64,000 bases of DNA from Plantago ovata (Eukaryota; Streptophyta; Magnoliopsida; Lamiales; Plantaginaceae). The position numbers were made by a program, and so were the translations under genes. Below are positions 55,295 through 64,000 of this stretch, in pieces. Each line of letters opens with the position of its first letter. The stretch's first letter is position 1. The notes beneath the pieces are model-generated. The model saw only the letters and a list, made by a program, of their open reading frames with translations. It did no database searches and was not told the DNA's origin. The stretch lies in NCBI GenBank assembly GCA_028274465.1, contig CM051458.1:74029766-74093765 (forward strand), given 5' to 3'.

Positions 55295-56949
55295 TGTTGG
55301 TCTCTTTAAACAACAAGAAAAGACTAGAGGAGGGGGGGGGGGTGAATAGTCTTTTCAAACTTTCGTCGTTTAAAACTTTCTCAGCAAGTACTTATTACTT
55401 TTCAGTAATGAGTTTGCTGATACTTAACTTTCTCAGCAAGCGTAAGTTACTTTACAGTAGCTTGGTTTGCTGATACTTAAAATCAGAGAGCGGAAGTCTT
55501 TGATACAATAAGTGCTCTTTCATTAAGTAAAGGTTTCAGCAAGTGAAGTGAGTGACTGTGTACAGACAGATATGATTTGCTGAAAGCTAAATACAGTAAG
55601 TAAATCACACAAACACTTTTATAGTGGTATCTGAGAGTGGCGTAATCTCTCAACTAATCCACTTCGTCCTTTCTAGGACTGAATCCACTAAGATATGATT
55701 GAGGTTGCTTACAATCTCCTATCTAAAGCGATTCAACAGAAACCAAAGCACACTTGCTTTGTCTCCAACCTAAACTAGAGAACTCAACCTTGTTCTCCAC
55801 CAAACTTGGTACTTTTAATCAGCAAAACTATGTTCGATTAAGTTCCCCCTGAATATCACGCCTGAAAGGGTGTATTTTCAGTTAGAGAGTTTTGGGGTGA
55901 GATGACTTATTATAACTTATTCAGTTACAACAAGTAATCTAAGAAACACAACTTGGAATACATTGCAGTAAACAAGTTTGATTGTTTCAGGTGTCAAGAC
56001 TTGTTCTTGTTTGAAAGAAAGAACACATAACTAATTTCTTAGCCAAGTTTGTTCTACTTCTTCACAAGTAGCTTTTTCAAGCTTTAAGTCTTGGAACGGA
56101 TCAATGGCAGTAAGAGTGTTTGAAGGTTTGTGAGTTTTAAGCACAAGTGAGAGTTTGATCACGTTGTTGACACACTTCAACTCTTTGCCGGATGACCTCT
56201 ATTTATAGTGTAAGTAAGGAGCCGTTTGAATTTCAAATCCTAAGGCTTTTGTTCCTTAACATGTCACTATCTTGCTTTTGTACTTTCAGCAGCGTCTTTG
56301 TTTGTCTTCTAGTCTTCATGTCCTTCGTGTGTAAGCTTTTGCATTAAATGCACATTTGAATAGAATTCAAACAGTAACATTGGAGCGCAAATTCATGTAC
56401 ATTCAGCAAGAGGTCACATATGTTCCATCAGCAAGTGGTCAGTCTCAGTTTCAGCAAGCACAACCTACTCTGTCTTTCAGATTTTCACTTATGCAATGCT
56501 GTTGCTGAATTTTCCACTTTCTGAGCAACACGTGCCTTTGTAGATACCAGTCTTCAGCAATCTTCTAGTCTTCAGATCTTCAATTTCTTCAAGTTTTCAG
56601 ATCTTCAAAAGTCTTCAAGATTCTGAGCGGTTTCTATTTGCTTCAATAATTTGTTTGTAATAAACAAAGTATATCTTCAGCAAATGCTTCAATAGGTTAT
56701 TTACTTTTCAGAAAATAAGATACATCATAAGCTTCAGCATCAATAAGTTATTTTCTTTTCAGAAAATAAAATACATCATACGCAAAAGAAATAACTTATC
56801 TAGCACCTAATCTAAGTCTTCAGCAAACTGTTCCTCTTTTACAATGTCCTTAAAATTCTAAATTCCTATGGACCTTAAGAGTACTAGTTACTGGACTTTC
56901 CTTAATTTAGCATGGTTAATTGCTCATCAAAATTACACGTTTCCTAACA
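55295..56949 (-). repeat. 5' LTR of Copia-B2
   Basis: 1655 bp, ends TGTTAGG (56949) and CCAACA (55295), TATA box 56199-56208, G-run 55331-55341. The 7-mer TTGCTGA or its complement occurs 14 times by my count. Confidence 0.92.
56199..56208 (-). promoter_or_regulatory. TATA box in Copia-B2 5' LTR
   Basis: CTATTTATAG on +, CTATAAATAG on the transcribed strand; same position in all three family LTRs. Confidence 0.65.
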
Positions 56950-58283
56950 CTAAAGTATCCCATATGCAATCCTACTGCACATCAAAGTGCGATCGGGATT
57001 CATAATTGAATGCTAAACCTGGCCAATGGAAGTTTAGTACATTGCGGATAACGTATTTTTTCACCAAGTACTCATTTTAATTATCAATTTTTTACATTGC
57101 ATTATACTCCCAATATTTCTCAATTATAACTAAAAGTACCCATAATATCTTCTCATTTTCATTTATCAATGAGTTATTTCCTTCATACTTAAACTTTTTT
57201 AAACAATAATTACCAATATTTATCTAAATTTCCATTATACTTATAATACATACTCCTATATTTGTCTTTGTTATAGTTATAATGCATACTTATACTATAA
57301 TACATACTTATACTATAATACGTACTCCTATATTTATCTATATTTCCATTATACTTATACTTATAATACATACTCCAATTATCTTATAATTAGTATCTCA
57401 TCTAAATCCATTAATAAGATATATACTACTAAATTCCATTAAAAAATGGCAAAAGGGAGAAATGTAAGGAACCCAAGAACAAACATAATGCTCAAAATTG
57501 AAGAAGATGGATTATATCATTTGTACTATTATCAAACACATTAACAATGTGGTAAAAAACAAAGTCTCAATTCCTAAGATACCCATTTCATCTCAAATCT
57601 ATCAATTAACCAACCAAAACTTGTGCATTCCCCCTAATTTGAGCTACACAACATAATAGATACTAGTACAATGCATACAATTCATTGAAATAGGAAACAA
57701 AAGGAAGAATACTCAAATTTAGACGAGTTAGGGTTCGAAGTTAATACCTTTGATAGCGGAAGAAATGGTGAAATAATCACGCAATTGACTAGCTACCCGT
57801 GTTTCTTGATGAAAGAGCTTCTAAATACTTATAATCTTGCTTGAAATGGCCAAGAAATGAAGAATATATGCTGGTGGCGATTTGGAGAAGAAAGGGGAGA
57901 AGAATTGAGTTGGGGCAAAAATGGAGTTCTGTCTGAGTCTTCTTCCCGTTAAGGAAGACGACTCAGCGACGGATGACCATCCGTCGCAACTTTAGCGACG
58001 GATGAGACCATCCGTCTTTGTAATTTTAATTTCCTTTTTTTCTTTTTTTTGGTCAACCTTGACCAGAGACGGATGTCATCCGTCTCTATATGTTGCGACG
58101 GATGACTCATCCGTCGCTAAAGTTGCGACGGAGGGTCATCCGTCGTAAGACTTACGCGCCATAAGGGTTTAGGGACGCGCTCTATGATGAATTCGTCTCA
58201 TCCGTCGCTAACCTATCCGATCTGTCGCTAAAAGACCGATCCGTCGCTAAAAACTGTGGTTGTTAGTGGGATTTCATGTAGTG
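56950..58283. mobile_element. CACTA transposon end (copy 2)
   Basis: Copy of 26572-27910, ending ...TTTCATGTAGTG at 58283, with the same subterminal GCGACGGATGA units (57963-58245). Confidence 0.75.
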
Positions 58284-58418
58284 AACGATCCAAAGCATTT
58301 TTTCTTCATACGCTGCTCGTGCACTTCCAAACTATTCTGCAATTGGTCCACCGTCATCGTATTGAGGTCCTTCGATTCCAGATTATGGTGGATGCTGTTG
58401 GACGTTTCAACGTCTTAA
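58284..58418 (-). pseudogene. Copia gag fragment (UBN2 type), copy 2
   Basis: Duplicate of 27911-28045 with a few substitutions. Confidence 0.72.
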
Positions 58419-59835
58419 AGGTACCAGGATTGATTATTTTGGGCGCAACGGAAATATCTAACCTTTTATTTATACAAGAAAGTATTACAATGCTCACAAA
58501 CACTCACGAGAGCTGCTGCTCTTATGGATCACTCACTTTCCTTTCACTCTAAACCTTTAAGCTGTTGCTTTATTTGTTTCAGTGTTCTTTTTAACTCTTT
58601 CTTAATTCTTTTCACTTATTCATTACATGAAGACATATATTTATACTACATACACAACCGACATTAATAGAATAAATAGAATAGACTAGATGTTACTTTC
58701 TTTCTTTACCTTCACCGCCATACTGGAATGTTCTAGTGTTGATTTATTTGTTCTCTCCTTGACCGACAATCTGGAGTTCTCTCGTTGCTGCTATATTTTT
58801 CTTTTCCATTATTTTTGCACATCAGCCCTTCAAGATTCTTATATTATAAATTGAGCTTATAATTTCAACAGACGCTCTGGGAAGCCCAAACATCATTCCA
58901 GTCGAGGTATGCTTCTCCCTAACAATCCTTGTTGTAGATACAAGCCACATTAATCTTGATACTGTTCTCATGAAATTTTTCGTTTTGCCAGATTGTGACT
59001 ACCATGCTCTTCTTACTCATCGAGGGAAAAATATCGACGCAAGCACCATTCATATACTTAGACAGAAGAAGAGTTTATTGAGAATATAGAGTTCATGCTT
59101 TGTAACTGTACTCATAGCAAATGTTCCATTTTGAATTAATGGTTTCTGTTTGCAGAATTCTATGTAGTAGTGTTTTCTGTTGTGACTGTTGTCAACAGCT
59201 GAGAACCTGTAAGTTGCTGAACAGAGGATACATATTGGTAAACTGCTGATTAAAATGGGACTGCAACTGACTGTTGCTTCTAGTTGTGAGAACCTTGTAA
59301 ATTAATGATCATTACTTAAAAGGGGCATATTTACCAGTTCGATTTTGATTGAATATATCAATACTAATTACTACTAATATCAGTTGTTTTGTTTTTGGCT
59401 TGGTTGCGAACATAATTGAGATAATTAAATCTGAACTCAGAGATTGTGTTAACGTTCTTCAATCAATTGTGAATATTTATAGGGTTACAATTGCATGTAA
59501 TGTGGGAGTTTTAAGGTGGTGTAGTGTTGTGGGTTCGATTTCTGACAAAGGAAAGCTATAAAAAAAAAGTAGTGTACTTTCAAATAACCAAATTCAACTC
59601 CGATGCATAACGTATGAGATTTTTTTTTCCAATCAATATTGCTAAAGCGTAAATTGTAGAGGAAATTTCTTGTATTAAAATGCTAATTCGTGAATGTCGT
59701 ATAACCATGAAACACGTTTTTATACAAACCACACTTTTCCTATTTTCTTCTTTTCAGTTTCAGAACAAGTTTTCTTTCTTTTCTTGATTTGGTCTTTCTT
59801 TACTATGATTGCATTGATTTTCTTCTGGTTTTCAA
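58419..59835 (-). repeat. Probable Copia LTR and leader, copy 2
   Basis: Duplicate of 28046-29461, including the exon-like pair on + at about 58873-59065. Confidence 0.45.
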
Positions 59836-60364
59836 TACTCCCCCTTAAGTTGGGTGTGTATATATTTGAAACTCCCATTTACTACAGCTGAGCATATTAT
59901 CTCCAGATACAACCCTTGTGAACACATCAGCTAGCTGTTCTTTGCTACATACATGCTGATCAGATCAACGAGGCCTTCTTCTACCTTTTCTCTTGTGAAA
60001 TGACAATCAATCTCAATGTGCTTTGTCCTCTCATGGAAGACTCGATTCCTGGTTAAATAAATAGCTGATTGATTGTCACACAACAACTTCATTGGCAGTT
60101 CAACCTCAACACCAAAATCTAAGAGTAATCTTCTCAGCCAAATCAACTCACAACATGCATGGGCTACATCTCTATACTCTGCCTCTACTGATGATTTGTT
60201 CACAACTTGATGCTTCTTTGGTTTCCAACTTATCAAAGAGTTCCCAAATAGAACACAGTATCCAATTAGAGACCTTCTACTATAATTGAAACCTCCAAGA
60301 TTAACCAGTGGGCTAATCCCGTAAAAAGATAGTTCTAGAAATATAAAAGAGCAACAAAACATTA
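59836..60364 (-). pseudogene. Copia RNase H fragment, copy 2
   Basis: Duplicate of 29462-29990; the conserved SVEAEYRAVAHA phrase has become SVEAEYRDVAHA. Confidence 0.85.
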
Positions 60365-60386
60365 ATAGAACCCTAACCCTTGGCGC

Positions 60387-62668
60387 CTACTTATGAGTGC
60401 TAGGAATACGACCCCGGGTACTCCTTCGTGGGCCTGGCTCATCCGTGGATTCATCAGTCACAAATGAAGCTTTCGCAAGACATTTGATAAACTCTTTCTT
60501 CTGGTTTTCATAATTGAACTTGGCTAGCTTCAATTGTTCCTCCTCTCCCTGCAAATCGTCTAGAGTTCTGGTTTTCTTCCATTTTACCTCCTTGACTTTG
60601 TTACAAATTTCAACATAGTTCTGGGGAAGGAAACCTCTTGCTCCACCGGGGAAGTTGACATCAACATCTTCCCTAAAAGCAGTCGGGTCAAAGAAATATT
60701 AAGAAGGGGTGGAAGCATGTATGAGGTTTGTATTTATGTTCAGACAGAAACACTCTACCATGTATTTCTTGTGCATACATCCATCAGTTCATTCTAAAAT
60801 AAAATGGGTCAACTTTATCTTTCAAAATTATCTAATAATTAAAAGAACATGGTGAACAATTTATAAAATAAGGCAAGCGTTCTCACCAATTCAAAGAGTC
60901 AGGCTCAGTGTCTCTCAAAATTCCTCCATAGAGAGATATAGCTGCATTCGGTATAAATGGAAGAGCCATTAACATGTATTTTCTTGTTTCATATACTTGC
61001 AAACTTGAGAACAGGTGATAGAAGAGTTTTTCTCTGAGATTATTTCCGGCCTTATTGACAAAAACAACTTGCTATAATCAATATAGATCAAGTTTACAGC
61101 AAAACCAAGAAAACCACGGGGAGTATCCCCGTGTAATATTGGCTTCTCAAGATCAAGCCTCCGCTGAAGGTCATCCTCTATAACTCCGCCAGCATATGGC
61201 CTGAGCACAAAACAACAGGAGTGAACAATAAAAGAACATAGTATAAGTTGGTGAACCATAGGATATTCAATCAAACTGCAAAATGGGAAATGATCATATA
61301 ATGAACTCGCATTTTCTTCTTTACACACCTGAGATTTTCAAGGCAATAAACATGAAAAGTTTCATCCAGGGGCATCCCAGTAGAAGCTGCAAATGCATGA
61401 AGACCAGAGCTTTTATCGACGGAACCATCCTTGTTATATGCATTCAGAGCATTGAGACCTTCAGTTGTTCGGCAAACCACCCCCAACATGGTTTTAGGGC
61501 CCAAGTACTTTGAGAGCAGCCTACGTTACATAATTCGACAGTATGCAAATTAGTCACGTACGTCGTTACCTTTAAATTAATTGATGATTCAGTCTCTTTT
61601 TTAGAAAATTACTAATTCATGATCTAACGACACGTTATTCCACTCAAATGCGTGAATTGATCAAACAAGATAGAATCCCATAAATTTATAACTTAATTGA
61701 GTCTTCTTTTTCTTTTTCATTTTCTTTTTTTAAAGAAAATTACTCTTTCATTATTTAAATACTTGGATTGATCTAAATAATGATGGAATCCCAGAAACTA
61801 TATAATTAAGCCCACCAACAAGACATTCCTTTCCCATAACTTTTAAGTAAGAGCAATATACAATATACAGAAAAAAAGGAAGAGATGCATGAGAGTTCAT
61901 AATTAATAAGCTTAAGCGTGTATACCGAAATAATTTGTATGGAAGCACTAGCACTGAGGTAAACCAGACTAGTCCAGCAAGGGCAAATAAAGAAGGTCAA
62001 GATAAATACTAAACCAACCTGCCTAGGTTACCATCACTAACTTTTCCAAGTGTAGCAACAATGCCAAGCACATCTTTTGTTAACGGGTGATTGGAGGACT
62101 TAGCTTCAGGAAGATTTGACAACCGACACAAAATGGCAGCTGCAGAACTTTCATGTTTGAGGATGCAATTGGTTATCTCTTCCTCACTTTCAGCAGAATC
62201 AGTATCCCCATTGTCCATTGCTAGGTGGATTGTCCCAAGAGTAACTATAAGCAAGTAGGATCAGCATATTAGATATTAACTAGAACAGGGAGTTCTACTG
62301 AAATGGGACGAAACCATGGAATGATCCACGAAAAAACAGAATTATATATTGCATATGGTTTACAGTTGACATGGAGCCATATAATAAAGTCCTGGTTGTT
62401 AATAGCTCATTATATGCAACGAAATTTATAATATTTCTAATCATCATCTGTGAAGTACATCAAGAAATGCAGGAAAAAAATGGATGGAATTCAAAATACA
62501 AATATGGAGCACACTAATGAGTCAGTTTCTAATTTTTCCTCTTACCCTGCATATCAAAGATCTGATCGTCAAGTTGTGTGTTCAGACACTATAAGAACTG
62601 GACATTTTCTTTGTAGTGTTTAATTCTTTGACCCCACTCTTGAATGTTGTCTTGAAAGTTCCAAGTTC
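60387..62668 (-). pseudogene. DMS3-like pseudogene, copy 2
   Basis: Exons 62546-62668, 62019-62244, 61329-61520, 60887-61200 and 60387-60672, the same borders as copy 1. It shares the in-frame TAG (62589-62591) with copy 1 and keeps the Ser codon that copy 1 lost (RLSNLPEAK). It has its own lesions: a 1-bp deletion near 61060 that shifts DYSKLF into a false frame, and an 8-bp longer first exon that breaks the frame. The role of intact DMS3 is given under copy 1. Confidence 0.85.
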
Positions 62669-62700
62669 CTGCAATTACAAAAACACCGAATCATGTCTCA

Positions 62701-62701
<1 letters not shown>

Positions 62702-62741
<40 letters not shown>
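62702..62741. repeat. TA dinucleotide microsatellite
   Basis: About 20 TA units, present only in copy 2 of the duplication; copy 1 lacks the surrounding 100 bp (compare 32288-32295). Confidence 0.9.
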
Positions 62742-62744
<3 letters not shown>

Positions 62745-62759
62745 GTGTGAACGATCCAA

Positions 62760-63586
62760 CAAATACTTTATATCAGATGAACATGGAAAACCTCCAGTAA
62801 TATCTCTGGAAAGTCATGAATAAACTTATAAAAGGAAGGGTCAATCCAAGACTCCCTTACCCTCGTAATAAAATTTTGCGATCCAAAATAATAAACAATG
62901 ATGAACACATATATAAACTTAGTGCAATCATTTTGGGTTTGATGGACATCCACCCTGATACAAAGAGTATAACATATAAAAGGATAACACTTGAGTTTTT
63001 GTTGCCAAATTCGAGAGAGAAACTACAAAATAGCTTATCATGACATAACAAGGTAATTTGTCAACAGTCATATATAGGCTTTAATGTGTGTCTGCATATA
63101 CTATCAAAAGTGCAATGTAAATTCTTCTGAATGTGTACTAGATACGTGCATAAGTATCTCACTTCTCAACCCGTTGTTCAAAGGATTATAAACATAACAA
63201 GTGTGTTTGGTGCACGGGATTCTAGCTCATGCATTTCCACAGTTGATCTAACAGTTTAATTACAGAATAACATGCAAACTATTTTGAATAACATGACATA
63301 CATATAAATCTAACCAAGAATGTGAAAGTGCCAAAGGACTTGATTAACAACATATTACAAATTTGTGTGAATAAGTCTTGTGAATTCAGATTAATTAACA
63401 ATTTTACCAATGAGGTATTTACGTACTTTTCATGCAGTGACCAGGTCATAAGATGTATGAGTGATGATAAAGTAAAGTTGATGATACACCGGAAAACTGG
63501 TTTCAACTTGCATATGGAATCATTGATATTGAAAACATGAATTTGACTATACGATGATATTTCCAAGTGGACAATTGAGGAATTAC
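62760..63586. other. Flank upstream of DMS3-like copy 2
   Basis: Duplicate of 32292-33118; AT-rich, no recognised gene. Confidence 0.4.
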
Positions 63587-63805
63587 CTGAGTCACAAATG
63601 AATCTTCGCAAGAAAACTGACAAACTCTTTCTTCTTGTTTTCACAAGTAGACTTGGCTAGCTTCAATGGTTCCTCCTCTCTCTGAAAATCGTCTATAGTT
63701 CGGGTTTTCTTCAATTTTACCTCCTTGAGTTTGTTACGAATTTCAACATAGTTCTGGGGAAGGAAACATCTGGCTCCACCGGGGAAAATGACATCAAAAT
63801 CTTCC
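63587..63805 (-). pseudogene. Second DMS3-like C-terminal exon, copy 2
   Basis: Duplicate of 33119-33337 with the same premature TGA. Confidence 0.78.
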
Positions 63806-64000
63806 CTGGAAACAGTCGGGTCAAGGAGATATTAGGAAGGGCTGGGTGTAAGCATGTATGAGGTTTGTATTTCTGTTCAGACAGAAACACTCTACCATGT
63901 ATTTATTTTTCATGCATACAACCATCAGTTCATTCCAACATAAAATCGGTCAATTTTATCTTTTCATTCCAACTATGAAAAATTTGTTGGTGCTTTGTTA

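Larger units (their letters stand above)
49076..56949 (-). mobile_element. Copia-B2, Sirevirus-like Copia retrotransposon
   Basis: Minus-strand element with 5' LTR 55295-56949, primer-binding site 55282-55292, gag 52762-55182, protease-integrase 50732-52756, RT-RNase H 49373-50731 and the start of the palindrome array. The 3' end is lost at about 49076, where a T-run (49067-49079) and an inverted LTR scrap replace the extra ORF and 3' LTR that Copia-A has. Long gag with a coiled-coil tail and palindromes after pol fit Sireviruses. Confidence 0.88.
54096..64000. repeat. Segmental duplication, copy 2
   Basis: Collinear with 23724-33532, same orientation, and still matching at the window edge. 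It differs by substitutions, a 1-bp deletion in a DMS3-like exon and about 100 bp with a TA microsatellite (62664-62760). Confidence 0.93.

Noticed and set aside
24922..56949. The LTRs at 24922-26571 and 55295-56949 as an LTR pair of a 32-kb element
   Set aside because: Both are 5' LTRs in the same position relative to gag, and the similarity continues for kilobases outside them, so they are segmental copies.
29557..60362. The two Copia RNase H fragments as parts of one element pair
   Set aside because: They are copies made by the segmental duplication, not two ends of one retrotransposon.

Overview
The window is nuclear DNA from a flowering plant, most likely a eudicot. It is almost entirely transposable elements plus relics of one host gene. 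Plant-specific LTR-retrotransposon lineages are recognisable (Athila-like, Tekay-like and Tat-like Ty3/Gypsy, and a Sirevirus-like Ty1/Copia), along with CACTA transposon ends, an L1-type LINE tail and a spliced DMS3-like gene. No bacterial operons, rRNA, tRNA genes or CRISPR arrays are visible. All family names come from motifs read by eye; no database search was possible.

Left third (1-23722). A long Copia element on the + strand (Copia-A) enters from outside the window. Its integrase is split by a 6.4-kb Athila-like element (294-6699, minus strand, TSD CATAC) that has gag-protease but no RT, RNase H or integrase. After pol, Copia-A carries an array of imperfect palindromes, a TATA-like site and a long extra reading frame (9026-21884). 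That frame is split by a Tekay-like element (13663-21426, + strand, TSD GGTTG) with LTRs of about 2.75 kb and only a gag inside. Copia-A ends in a 3' LTR truncated at 23722.

Middle (23723-36811). At 23722/23724 the sequence switches to a minus-strand relative of Copia-A (Copia-B1: 5' LTR and first half of gag). A CACTA end, scraps of another Copia element and a minus-strand DMS3-like pseudogene follow. DMS3 is a hinge-domain protein of RNA-directed DNA methylation. A second CACTA end (36119) is fused to a third DMS3-like fragment.

Right-middle (36812-48736). A Tat-lineage Gypsy element on the minus strand splits that third fragment. Its pol is decayed, but it carries an antisense multi-exon gene with its own TATA box and a 137-bp tandem repeat in its 3' region. 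A 100-N assembly gap (46417-46516) hides its gag, protease and most of its 5' LTR. A 5'-truncated LINE follows.

Right (48737-64000). Copia-B2 is the fullest Copia copy: 5' LTR, PBS, gag, protease-integrase and RT-RNase H, with few disruptions. From 54096 to the window end the sequence repeats 23724-33532 almost base for base. A block of about 9.8 kb, containing the Copia-B 5' half, the CACTA end, the Copia scraps and the DMS3-like pseudogene, is therefore present twice in the same orientation.

Order of events, inferred: the DMS3-like gene decayed (a nonsense codon is shared by both copies), CACTA and Copia-B inserted, the block duplicated, and each copy then gained private lesions. The Athila-like, Tekay-like and Tat-like insertions are separate nested events, and the Tat-like one may be the youngest.
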